From Rahnella inusitata (GTDB lineage: Bacteria; Pseudomonadota; Gammaproteobacteria; Enterobacterales; Enterobacteriaceae): a stretch of 64,000 bases of DNA. The position numbers and the translations under genes are program-made. This document shows, in pieces, positions 38,942 through 46,963 of the stretch; the stretch's first letter is position 1; every line of letters begins with the position of its first letter. The notes beneath the pieces are model-generated. The model saw only the letters and a list, made by a program, of their open reading frames with translations. It was not told where the DNA came from and ran no database searches. Location: the NCBI RefSeq assembly GCF_003263515.1, contig NZ_JYDE01000002.1, positions 1 to 64,000 of the forward strand. The letters run 5' to 3'.

Positions 38942-39823
38942 ATGGATAATCTCAACGGATTACTGGCATTTGTGCGTGCGGCGCAAAATGAAAGTTTCGC
39001 CGGAGCGGCGGAGCGGATGGGGATTTCGGCATCGGCGGTGGGGAAAAGCGTGGCGCGGCTGGAGGAAAAGCTCAGCGTGCGGCTGTTCAACCGCAGCACG
39101 CGGCGCATCAGCCTGACCGATGAAGGCCAGCTGTTTTTCGAGCGTTGCCAGAATATTGTGGCGCAACTGGAAGAGGCCGAGCAGGAGTTGGTGCGGATCT
39201 CCGCCGTCCCGCGTGGCAAATTACGCATCACGGCACCGGCCATCGGTTACCGGATCCTGCTGCCGCATCTGCCGGAATTCCGCCAGCGTTATCCCCAGGT
39301 TGAGCTGGATCTGGATTTCAGCGACCGGATGGTGGACGTGATCGATGAAGGATTTGATATCGCTATCCGCAGCGGTGAGCTGAGCAGTTCGCAGATGATG
39401 TCACGCCGGCTGGGGCCGTTTCGCTTTGCGATTGTCGGCAGTCCGCTGTACTTCGCGCAACATGCCGCACCGCAGATACCGCAACACCTGCAACATCACG
39501 CCTGCCTGCGGTACCGTTTTCCGGGCACCGGCCAGTGGCAGGAATGGGCGACCAACAGCCCGAGCCCGCCGGAACTGCCGCTGGCGCTCAGCAGCAATAA
39601 TCTGGAATCCATTTTACAGGCAGCGTTGCAGGGGCTGGGGCTGGCGTATGTGCCGGAGTTTATTGTGCGTAACTATGTGGCCTCCGGCGAACTGATCTCT
39701 GTGCTGGAGCCGCACCTGAAAGAGGGCGGCAAGTTCTCAGTCGTCTGGCCGAGCAGCCGCCACATGCTGCCGAAGGTGCGGGTGTTTATCGATTTTCTGA
39801 CGGAAAAACAGGTTCTGTGCTGA
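38942..39823 (+). CDS. LysR-family transcriptional regulator
   Basis: The 293-residue regulator has an N-terminal winged HTH (FAGAAERMGISASAVGKSVARLEEKLSVRLFNRSTRRISLTDEG) and a C-terminal LysR substrate domain starting PRGKLRITAPAIGYRILLPHL. It resembles the AaeR/DmlR-like branch. It is divergent from the MFS exporter, suggesting control of it, and ends one base before the convergent aminotransferase gene. Confidence 0.9.
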   Translation: MDNLNGLLAFVRAAQNESFAGAAERMGISASAVGKSVARLEEKLSVRLFNRSTRRISLTDEGQLFFERCQNIVAQLEEAEQELVRISAVPRGKLRITAPAIGYRILLPHLPEFRQRYPQVELDLDFSDRMVDVIDEGFDIAIRSGELSSSQMMSRRLGPFRFAIVGSPLYFAQHAAPQIPQHLQHHACLRYRFPGTGQWQEWATNSPSPPELPLALSSNNLESILQAALQGLGLAYVPEFIVRNYVASGELISVLEPHLKEGGKFSVVWPSSRHMLPKVRVFIDFLTEKQVLC

Positions 39824-40954
39824 TCACTGTTTATCCAGCCATTTGCCCATTTCCGCCAGCGCCTGATCCAGATTGGCACGGCCAAAACCGATGCGCAGAA
39901 AATCTTCTGATACCGGGTTCAGCTCTGAGGCGTAGGTGACGGAGGGAATGACCATAACGCCCGCTTCCTCCACCAGCCTCGTGGCGAAGACTTCTGCGCC
40001 TTCCGGACCGGTATAACGCGGGAACGCCAGTACACCGGCCTTCGGCACGGCGAGACTGAACCTGTCCGGATAGCGCGCCAGAAACGCGGTTAGCGCCGCG
40101 AGCTGGCTGCGCGAGCGCTCCATCACCCGTTCGAGGATCGGCGCGCGGGCGTTGAGCGCAAGGGTGGTCAGAAACTCGCCGGGCATGGAATTGCAGATCG
40201 ACAGATACTGCTTCATGCGTTCGAGCTTTTGCATCCACACGTCGTCCTGACAGGCCACCCAGCCGATGCGCAGGCCCGGCAGTCCGTAGGCTTTTGAGGT
40301 GACGTTGAGCGAAATGCCGCGCTCGTAAACGTCCGCCAGCTGCGGCAGGCGATCCGCCGGATCGAATTCGGTCAGGCGATACACTTCGTCGGAGAAAATC
40401 CAGATCCCGCGTTCGCGACATATCTCAATCAGTTCGTTCAGCTGCTCCCGCGAAATCAGCGCGCCAGTCGGGTTGTGCGGGAAGTTAATCACCAGCACCT
40501 TGGTATTTGCCCGCAGCGCAGCGCGGACTTTTGCCGTATCCAGCGCCCAGTCATTATTCTCATCCAGCGCCACGCCGGTCACGTCACAGCGCGACATCGG
40601 CACGCTTTCCAGCGACTGATAATTTGGCGTGATGACGACCGCGTGATCGCCAGGTTCGAGCAGCATCTGGAAACTGGCGTAAATGGCTTCGTCGGCTCCG
40701 GCAAAGCTGATGACCTGCCGGGGCGTGACCTGCCGGTAAGTGGCGGCGATGGCTTCGAGCAATTCCGGCGTACCGCGCAGCGGCGGGTAATCCAGCATCG
40801 TTTGCATAAACGGCGCGCGATGTTCTTTTCCCGCCAGTTCAAACAGCGTATCGATGCTCATCGATTCAGGGTAGGAAGAGGAAAGCGGAAAACGGACGGC
40901 GTGTTCCAGCCGTGAGAGATAGCTGATTAAACGAAAATCTTCAGGAAAAGACAT
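39824..40954 (-). CDS. PLP-dependent aminotransferase, class I/II
   Basis: The 376-residue fold-type I aminotransferase has substrate/PLP motifs NFPHNPTG, WIFSDEVYR (PLP Asp-x-x-Tyr) and the Schiff-base lysine block TSKAYGLPGLRIGW. FLRIGFG near the end holds the carboxylate-binding Arg. It is the third gene of an operon with a binding protein and a permease (27-base gap). The MetJ-like boxes upstream of that operon hint at a methionine-related substrate, but the sequence alone does not fix this. Confidence 0.85.
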   Translation of the reverse strand: MSFPEDFRLISYLSRLEHAVRFPLSSSYPESMSIDTLFELAGKEHRAPFMQTMLDYPPLRGTPELLEAIAATYRQVTPRQVISFAGADEAIYASFQMLLEPGDHAVVITPNYQSLESVPMSRCDVTGVALDENNDWALDTAKVRAALRANTKVLVINFPHNPTGALISREQLNELIEICRERGIWIFSDEVYRLTEFDPADRLPQLADVYERGISLNVTSKAYGLPGLRIGWVACQDDVWMQKLERMKQYLSICNSMPGEFLTTLALNARAPILERVMERSRSQLAALTAFLARYPDRFSLAVPKAGVLAFPRYTGPEGAEVFATRLVEEAGVMVIPSVTYASELNPVSEDFLRIGFGRANLDQALAEMGKWLDKQ

Positions 40955-40981
40955 GGCGTATCCGTAATAAAAGTGGCGAAA

Positions 40982-41806
40982 TTAGCGGCGATGACCCTGT
41001 GCAAAACGGCGCTCAAGGCGACTTTGCAACAGCTCTAAGATAATCGACATAATCCAGTAAATCGCGGCGGCGGTGGCCAGCATTTCCATGTAGCGGTAGG
41101 TGCTGCGGCCATACGATTGCGCCAGAAAGTTGAGCTCCCACAGCCCCATCAGCGAGACCAGCGAGGAGTCTTTCAGCATTGAAATAAACATCGAACCGGC
41201 GGGCGGAATAATGATGCGCAGCGCCTGCGGGGCGGTGACGTGGACGGCCACCGTCCAGCGCGAGACGCCGAGTGCCAGCGCCGCTTCCTGCTGGCCGCGC
41301 GGCACCGAGAGCACGCCGCTGCGGATGGTTTCTGCCAGATATGCGCCATAGTTCATCGACAGCGCAATAATGCCGGAGCTGAGCGCACCGAGCACAATCC
41401 CGAACTGCGGCAGCGCCAGATAGATGATTAACACCTGCACCAGCAGTGGCGTGCCGCGAAACAGCGAGGCGTAAAACGTCGCGCAGCCGAACGCCAGGGC
41501 GTTATTCGACATCCGCCCGAGTGCGGTAATCAGGCCGATCAGCAGGCAAAAAAACATCGAGCAGGCGGTGATCATAATGGTCAGCGCCGCGCCCTGAATA
41601 AATCCGTCCGGCGACAGGCGAAGGCCGAGCAGGAACGGCAATTTCTGGCTGATGAGGCTCCAGTCCAGCCCCATCTTGCTGAAGGTGCCGATCAGCAGAC
41701 TGAGCAAAATCAGCCACGTCAGCCCGGTTTTAAAGGTAAACGCGTGCGCGCGATGCCAGCGTTCAGGCGTTTCAACCTTCGGCTGGCTGTCCGGCATTTG
41801 TGGCAT
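40982..41806 (-). CDS. Polar amino-acid-type ABC transporter permease
   Basis: The 274-residue permease of the His/Glu/Gln (HisMQ) family has about six membrane segments. The coupling loop is EAALALGVSRWTVAVHVTAPQALRIIIPPAG, and FRGTPLLVQVLIIYL and DSSLVSLMGLWEL are typical of the family. The N-terminus carries an unusually long hydrophilic stretch of about 25 residues. It starts on the last base of the binding protein stop (TAATG). No ATP-binding subunit is encoded nearby. Confidence 0.9.
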   Translation of the reverse strand: MPQMPDSQPKVETPERWHRAHAFTFKTGLTWLILLSLLIGTFSKMGLDWSLISQKLPFLLGLRLSPDGFIQGAALTIMITACSMFFCLLIGLITALGRMSNNALAFGCATFYASLFRGTPLLVQVLIIYLALPQFGIVLGALSSGIIALSMNYGAYLAETIRSGVLSVPRGQQEAALALGVSRWTVAVHVTAPQALRIIIPPAGSMFISMLKDSSLVSLMGLWELNFLAQSYGRSTYRYMEMLATAAAIYWIMSIILELLQSRLERRFAQGHRR

Positions 41807-42624
41807 TACGGCACCTCGTGGGTAATGTCTTCGCCCAGCCAGTGCTGGGAAATTTTGGCCAGCGTCCCGTCGTCGCGCAACGATTTAATGGTGTCAGCGA
41901 CTTTCTTATCCCACTCGGCGTCGCCTTTGTCGGTTGCGACCCAGTTCGGTTCGGCGTAAAGCTCAGTGACGATTTTGAAGACCGGCGCACGTTTGATACG
42001 CGCATTGGCGGTGGCTAAATCCGAGACCACGCCATCAAGACGTACGCCCGGCCCGAGCGCCAGATTTTGGAACGCCACTTCTTCATCGCTTGGAATGACC
42101 TGCACGTTATCAAACGGGAAGACGATCGGTTTGCTGCCGGGGATCACCAGCGTTTTTTGCAGATAAGTTTCGTAAGTCGAACCGATACCGACGCCAATCT
42201 TTTTGTTGCTCAGATCAGCGGCGGATTTGATGCGGTCATCTTTCTTATTCACCACCAGCACCGCCGGGGAATTGTAATACGGCGTCGGGAAATCCAGCAC
42301 TTTGGCGCGTTCGGTGTTTGGCGTCATCGAACAGATACAGCTATCCCAGCGCCCCTGCCATTTACCACCGACGATGGTTTCCCAGCCCGGCGCGATCAGT
42401 TCGAGTTTCACGCCCATGCGCTGTGCAACGGCTTTCGCCACGTCGACGTCAAAACCGGCCAGCTGGTTGTTGTCATCGATAAAACCAAATGGCGGATAAT
42501 CGTTAACGATGGCATTGCGCAGGACGCCGGTTTTGGTCACGCGATCCAGCGTGGTGCCTGCAAGCGTGCTGGCAGAAAACAGCGTGATGGCAAGGAGTGT
42601 CAGGGCAACAAACGAAGTGCGCAT
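41806..42624 (-). CDS. Amino-acid-type ABC transporter substrate-binding protein
   Basis: The 272-residue family 3 periplasmic binding protein has a signal peptide ending SASTLAG. It continues with TGVLRNAIVNDYPPFGFIDDNNQLAGFDVDVAKAVAQRMG and SMTPNTERAKVLDFPTPYY, and then with KKIGVGIGSTYETYL. It has two adjacent Cys (SCICSM). AAGGAAAG precedes the ATG at 42624. It heads the binding protein-permease-aminotransferase operon. The ligand is unknown; methionine or a related compound is suggested only by the operator. Confidence 0.9.
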   Translation of the reverse strand: MRTSFVALTLLAITLFSASTLAGTTLDRVTKTGVLRNAIVNDYPPFGFIDDNNQLAGFDVDVAKAVAQRMGVKLELIAPGWETIVGGKWQGRWDSCICSMTPNTERAKVLDFPTPYYNSPAVLVVNKKDDRIKSAADLSNKKIGVGIGSTYETYLQKTLVIPGSKPIVFPFDNVQVIPSDEEVAFQNLALGPGVRLDGVVSDLATANARIKRAPVFKIVTELYAEPNWVATDKGDAEWDKKVADTIKSLRDDGTLAKISQHWLGEDITHEVP

Positions 42625-42684
42625 AAGCAAATCTTTCCTTAAACGTAACCAAAATGGGGGAATATTGTAAAAACCTACACTAAG

Positions 42685-42708
42685 TTTTAGACGTATAGAA
42701 GTCTAAAA
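42685..42708 (-). promoter_or_regulatory. Candidate MetJ operator (two tandem met boxes)
   Basis: AGACGTAT (42689-42696) directly abuts AGAAGTCT (42697-42704). Each matches the met box AGACGTCT at 7 of 8 positions, and the pair forms part of a perfect 8-base inverted repeat TTTTAGAC/GTCTAAAA with an 8-base centre. It lies 61 bases upstream of the binding-protein start, near the expected -35 of its leftward promoter (TACAAT -10-like further down). Confidence 0.6.
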
Positions 42709-42777
42709 TCGCTGTTTTATGGCTTATAGGATTCTGTGCGGGAAATTCCACGGATAACAGTGAATTACTTTGCGCGC

Positions 42778-43437
42778 CTAGTTTAACAATCCCGCACCAA
42801 CGTTAATCGACAGCCCCAAAATCGCCAGATTAAAAACGAACGAAATCACCGACTGCAACAGCGCAATCTGGCGCATATCGGTGGTGCCGGTTTCCACATC
42901 GGCGGTCTGTGAGGCGACGGCGATAGTGAAGGAGAAATACAGAAAATCCCAGTAGCCAGGCTGCTCAGGCTTTTCTGGGAAAATCATCGGCGTCACGTCT
43001 TTGCTGCGGCGCAGATAATGGTGATGGGCGTAGTGCATGGCAAACGACGTCGGCAGAAGCGCCCAGGAGGCGATCAGCGTCGTGGCGGTCAACAAAATAT
43101 GCAGGGCGCGCGGCGTACCGCTCAGGTCCTTGAGTGAACCGAGTTCCATCAGGATCGCCAGAATGCTCACCAGACAGGTGATCGTCACCATGCTCAGCAC
43201 CAGGGTGGCGCTTTCATCCTGCGTTTTGGCGATGTGCGGAATATTTTTCGCCTCGGTGCGCAGCATGCGAAACCACAGGAAAAACAGATACAGCCACGCC
43301 AGCGCGTTCCAGCCGATCAGCAGGCGCTGTAACAGCCCGAGATGGGTGGGCAGAAGAAAAAAGCAGGCCACCCCGGCCAGAATAGATATCAGCAACCGGG
43401 AGCGCACCTGTAAATAATGTTTGAGAGAAAAGCTCAT
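42778..43437 (-). CDS. DUF1345 family membrane protein
   Basis: The 219-residue inner-membrane protein has about five to six hydrophobic segments (near 15-30, 37-55, 80-98, 110-130 and 190-215). It carries the DUF1345 hallmark YWDFLYFSFTIAVASQTADV. The function is unknown. It stands alone, divergent from the gene at 43597. Confidence 0.85.
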   Translation of the reverse strand: MSFSLKHYLQVRSRLLISILAGVACFFLLPTHLGLLQRLLIGWNALAWLYLFFLWFRMLRTEAKNIPHIAKTQDESATLVLSMVTITCLVSILAILMELGSLKDLSGTPRALHILLTATTLIASWALLPTSFAMHYAHHHYLRRSKDVTPMIFPEKPEQPGYWDFLYFSFTIAVASQTADVETGTTDMRQIALLQSVISFVFNLAILGLSINVGAGLLN

Positions 43438-43596
43438 GGTGTTAAGCGCTTAGCAAAGAGGGAACGGATGACTCAACTGTAGTCGTTGATCGCAGGCTTG
43501 GCACTTCTTAGCGGGTGCGCAATTTCTTCCAATACCCGATGTGGCGGGAGTGATGTAGTGAGTTCACCTCTTTACCCGCACTCAGGATTTGAAATT

Positions 43597-44889
43597 ATGT
43601 TTACTACGTCATTCTGGCCGTCTGCGACGGCATACCAGGTTTCTATGATGGATCTGGATGTCCCGGAAAATATCAATCCTAAAGCGGTGCAAACCATTCA
43701 CTATTGCCTGCGTCTGACCGAGGCCATCAATCAGCTGGAAGCCGCCTGCGAAAGTCGTTTGCTCGATACGCTGCGCGAAGAAATGGCGATCCAGTGTTTC
43801 CGCTTAGCGCCGCTGTTTGACGATCCGGATACCCGTCGCGGCCTGTTCCTGCGCGCCGAAATTCTGGCGGATGATTCCTGTGGCAAAACCGTGCTGCCGC
43901 AAATTGCCGGTCTTGATGAGCAGCAGCTGGTGCTGGGCATCGGCAAGACCTCGACGTGGGTGGGAAAATCGAAACAAAGCTATTACTCGTCATGGTTTGG
44001 TGAACCCGCGCCGATGTTGCAGGAAATCTCCGATGTGATGGACAGCCTGTTTCCGGAAAGCCTGCTGTTTCTGCAAAAAGAAATCGCAGCCGACCTGCTG
44101 GCGCTGCCGGGCTGTGCGTACAAGATAATCAACCTGTTCGGCATTGCAGGAGAAGCCAACAGCTACCCGAAACACTTTGCCTATTTCTTCCCTGAAGATG
44201 AGGGGCTGAAGTATTCCCCGGTCAGGCGCACCGTGGTTTTCGCCAATACCTACCTGCAACTCTTCGAGATGTTTTCGCGTACCGAAGCCTCACGCCTTGG
44301 CTGGGCGGAAGACGAATTGCCGGAAAGTCGCGTTTGTCAGCGTTATTTGATCGCCTGGTTCCGCGGGCACGATCTCGGGCATTCGCTGGTGCGTAATGAA
44401 AACGTATTTCCAAAGCTCAGCAAGATTGATCGTTGGGGATCGATGATGGTGCAGGAAGCGCTGGCCGATCAGTTCGGCTTACTGATGTGCCTGACGCCGC
44501 AGGTCGCCGACGGATTGCAGCTCGACCGAAACGTGCTGGCGCGGATCTATTTCCTCGAGATCCTGCGCTATCTGCGTCGGGGGCCATCGAGGTATCCCGA
44601 CGCCGGAGCGGCCTGGATCCAGTTTAATTATTTGCGTGAACACGGCTGCATTGAGCTGTCGGCAGAGACCATCGTTTTCCACCCTGAGCTGTTCTTTACG
44701 CAGATGGCCAGCCTGACGCGGCTGATGTGCGAAGAGCTGCTGGGCGGCGATGCAGAACGCGCCAAAGCCTTTATGCAACAGCATTGCCCGCACACCAATC
44801 CTGAAGATGTCGGGATCCTGATGGCGCGCCTGGGCACCACTAATGACGTGATCGAGTACAACCAGCTGATCAAGAGATTCCCGCTATGA
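43597..44889 (+). CDS. Uncharacterised 430-residue protein (possibly DUF6421), coupled to a LysE-type exporter
   Basis: I do not recognise this protein with confidence; it may belong to the DUF6421 family. No signal peptide or membrane segment is evident. Notable are a His/Asp-rich block WFRGHDLGHSLVRNE and, about 30 residues later, MVQEALADQFG, a pattern that could bind a metal (His-Asp-His plus Glu-Asp). The frame is open from 43486, but the ATG at 43597 (MFTTSFWPSATAYQ) has AGGA upstream and is the likelier start. Its stop overlaps the exporter gene ATG (ATGA), so the two products probably act together, for example an enzyme releasing a metabolite that the exporter removes. Confidence 0.75.
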   Translation: MFTTSFWPSATAYQVSMMDLDVPENINPKAVQTIHYCLRLTEAINQLEAACESRLLDTLREEMAIQCFRLAPLFDDPDTRRGLFLRAEILADDSCGKTVLPQIAGLDEQQLVLGIGKTSTWVGKSKQSYYSSWFGEPAPMLQEISDVMDSLFPESLLFLQKEIAADLLALPGCAYKIINLFGIAGEANSYPKHFAYFFPEDEGLKYSPVRRTVVFANTYLQLFEMFSRTEASRLGWAEDELPESRVCQRYLIAWFRGHDLGHSLVRNENVFPKLSKIDRWGSMMVQEALADQFGLLMCLTPQVADGLQLDRNVLARIYFLEILRYLRRGPSRYPDAGAAWIQFNYLREHGCIELSAETIVFHPELFFTQMASLTRLMCEELLGGDAERAKAFMQQHCPHTNPEDVGILMARLGTTNDVIEYNQLIKRFPL

Positions 44890-45524
44890 TGCCGTTTTCA
44901 AATGGATTTTTGCTCAGTCTGTCGCTGTGTCTGGACATCGGGATTGCCAATATTGCGATGATCACGCTGGCGATGCAGCGTGGTTATTTCCACGGTTTCT
45001 GGCTGGGGATCGGCACCTGTATTGGTGATCTTATCTACGCGGTGCTGGCGCTGGCGGGCATGACGATTTTGCTGCAATACCAGAGCGTGCGCTGGGTGTT
45101 GTGGGTAGGCGGTTCCCTGATGCTGATGTGGTTTACCTACAAGATGATCCGGGCGGCGCTGGCACCGGCAGAGAATATGTCTGCCAGCGATAACGGCCAG
45201 CCACGTTCGGTACTGCGTAATTTCGGGCGCGGCGTGGTGCTGGCGATGTCCTCACCGACGGCGATCCTGTGGTTTGCGGCGGTCGGTGGCGCGCTGATTT
45301 CCCGTATGGGGCAGGGCGGTACGGCGAATGCCTCGTGGTTCCTGACCGGCTTTTTTATTGCCGGCGTATTCTGGACGGTGGTGTTGTGCTGCGTCGGCAG
45401 CTGGGGCGGGAAAATGCTGGGCACTAAAATGCTGAGATATTCTTACGTTGCCTCGGCGGCGATCTTCTCCTATTTCGCCATTTACGTGGTTATCTCCGGC
45501 TATCGCGAATTTATTTTGGTATAG
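44886..45524 (+). CDS. LysE-family amino-acid exporter-like protein
   Basis: The 212-residue protein has six hydrophobic segments and LysE/RhtB features: NGFLLSLSLCLDIGIANIAMI at the start, FWLGIGTCIGDLIYAVLAL, and FGRGVVLAMSSPTAILWFAAVGG in the middle. It overlaps the preceding gene by four bases and is convergent with an AraC regulator three bases beyond. The substrate is unknown. Confidence 0.87.
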   Translation: MMPFSNGFLLSLSLCLDIGIANIAMITLAMQRGYFHGFWLGIGTCIGDLIYAVLALAGMTILLQYQSVRWVLWVGGSLMLMWFTYKMIRAALAPAENMSASDNGQPRSVLRNFGRGVVLAMSSPTAILWFAAVGGALISRMGQGGTANASWFLTGFFIAGVFWTVVLCCVGSWGGKMLGTKMLRYSYVASAAIFSYFAIYVVISGYREFILV

Positions 45525-45527
45525 GTG

Positions 45528-46340
45528 TCAGTAGTTTGCCTGGCCGCGTATACCGCAGGCATTCAGCGACTGCGAATACAGATGGGGAGTGATCCCCATC
45601 ATTTTGCGGAAGGTATTAATGAAGTGGCTTTGATCGTAAAAACCGAGGCTGATGGCCACGTCCAGCGCATTGTTGTTTTTACGCAGCTGATTGCGGGCTT
45701 CCAGCAGCCGTAACTGCATGTGGTACTGCAACGGCGGCATACCGATGTGCTGACGGAACAGCCGCACAAAATGGAATTTACTCAGCCCGCTGACCTGCGC
45801 CAGCGTGTCGAGGTGGATCTTGCGGGTCAGGTGATCGCGCATAAAATCCAGCGCCAGCGTGACAGGCCGCAGCGACTGCTCCTGCTCTTTCGCCGGTTCT
45901 TCCAGCAACGCGCCCAGCAACCACAATAAGTTTTGCTCCTGATCGTCATCGTTCAGGGTGCGTTTGTAATGGCGCAGCGCGGAAAACAGCGCCGGATTAC
46001 TGAGCACGCCCTCGGTCAGCACCGGCGCGCAGTGATCGGATCGCAGATTGTGATCAACCGAGACCTGTCGCAGCAACGACTGGGGAATATGCACGCTGAG
46101 GAATTCGACTTTCTCATCGCCAAACAGTGAGGATTGCACCGTGGCAGGGTTATAAATCGTGATTTGCCCGGCGCGAACCAGCTCGGTTTTACCGTGCAGC
46201 CAGATCTCTTCCGTACCGGTCAGATTGGCGCTGATCACGTATTCATCGTGGGTGTGACGCGGGAATGAGGAGTTACTCGCGGTCAGATGCGAGCACTCAA
46301 TATCGTTAGCCATCGTCCATTCAGAAATTGAAAGAGACAC
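45528..46340 (-). CDS. AraC-family transcriptional regulator
   Basis: The 270-residue regulator has an N-terminal cupin-like sensor half (PRHTHDEYVISANLTG, GQITIYNPATVQS). The C-terminal AraC HTH holds LDTLAQVSGLSKFHFVRLFRQHIGMPPLQYHMQLRL and ALDVAISLGFYDQSHFINTFRKMMGITPHLY. I kept the GTG at 46340, which has AGGGG eight bases upstream; an ATG at 46313 (MANDIECSH) is the alternative. It lies between the LysE-type exporter and an amine importer and could regulate either. In similar gene pairs AraC regulators often control an adjacent LysE exporter. Confidence 0.88.
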   Translation of the reverse strand: MSLSISEWTMANDIECSHLTASNSSFPRHTHDEYVISANLTGTEEIWLHGKTELVRAGQITIYNPATVQSSLFGDEKVEFLSVHIPQSLLRQVSVDHNLRSDHCAPVLTEGVLSNPALFSALRHYKRTLNDDDQEQNLLWLLGALLEEPAKEQEQSLRPVTLALDFMRDHLTRKIHLDTLAQVSGLSKFHFVRLFRQHIGMPPLQYHMQLRLLEARNQLRKNNNALDVAISLGFYDQSHFINTFRKMMGITPHLYSQSLNACGIRGQANY

Positions 46341-46952
46341 GTAACACCCCTGAATGGATTGCGGCGGGAAAGCAGATATTTCTCATTTTCGATCTCATCC
46401 TTTTCATTCTTGCTACATGACCGGTTTTTGTAAACTCTGAACGTGCAAAAGAGCACACGAACCAGAATTTTAAGATTTTGCCCATGCCTGTCCGGTCACG
46501 TGCTGGCGGAATTTTTTGTGAAGCGGACATGTTAATTAACAGGCTTAATCGTTATTTTTTGATCGCCATTGTCGCCGCTTTATAAAACTAATAACCCGCC
46601 AGTCCCTTTTGTTTTACATCCCAAATACATTTAATAAACCCTCAGAGAACCGGGTTTGGCAATACGTGCCAGATTTGGCTGCGTATTTTATTTATTGCCT
46701 GCGTTTGGCCTTCTACGGCTTGTCATTTCGGTCATTAATAGGGCAAAATATGCGCCCCGCAAAACGGGGATAACCCGTTTAGACGTCATTCAAGAACACA
46801 TTCTTCTTACAAGAATACATTCAAAAAACCAGAGGCCGGGCTTCGTACCGGATAGATACTTACTTTCAAATACCGACAGTCATGTCGCAAGGAAACATAA
46901 ATGGTGCATCACTCTCTTTATGTGGCGTTCTCCGTCATGGGAATTAAAAATC
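46341..46952. other. Long intergenic region upstream of the PuuP-like gene
   Basis: The AT-rich region holds the leftward araC-type promoter, a perfect inverted repeat AAACGGG-GATAA-CCCGTTT (46762-46780), and the repeats AAGAACACATTC (46792-46803) and AAGAATACATTC (46811-46822). A 20-codon ORF starts at 46901 and overlaps the importer start. Confidence 0.6.
46792..46822. promoter_or_regulatory. Direct/inverted repeats, candidate operator
   Basis: AAGAACACATTC and AAGAATACATTC are direct repeats 19 bases apart. Within the first, AAGAA-CACA-TTCTT is also an inverted repeat. They lie 130-160 bases before the PuuP-like gene. The regulator is not known. Confidence 0.4.
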
Positions 46953-46963
46953 ATGTCAGATAA
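46901..46963 (+). CDS. Possible 20-residue leader peptide overlapping the importer start
   Basis: AAGGA lies seven bases before an ATG that opens a 20-codon ORF with two His after Val (MVHHSLY...KNHVR). Its stop at 46961 lies 11 bases inside the importer gene, in another frame. The importer ATG itself has only a weak Shine-Dalgarno sequence, so translational coupling is plausible. Confidence 0.4.
   Translation: MVHHSLYVAFSVMGIKNHVR

Noticed and set aside
42067-42642. 191-codon frame opposite the binding-protein gene
   Set aside because: Antisense of a certain periplasmic binding protein; no domain visible.
46656-46952. 99-residue N-terminal extension of the PuuP-like permease
   Set aside because: It lies in the intergenic region with repeats; PuuP family members start near the ATG at 46953.
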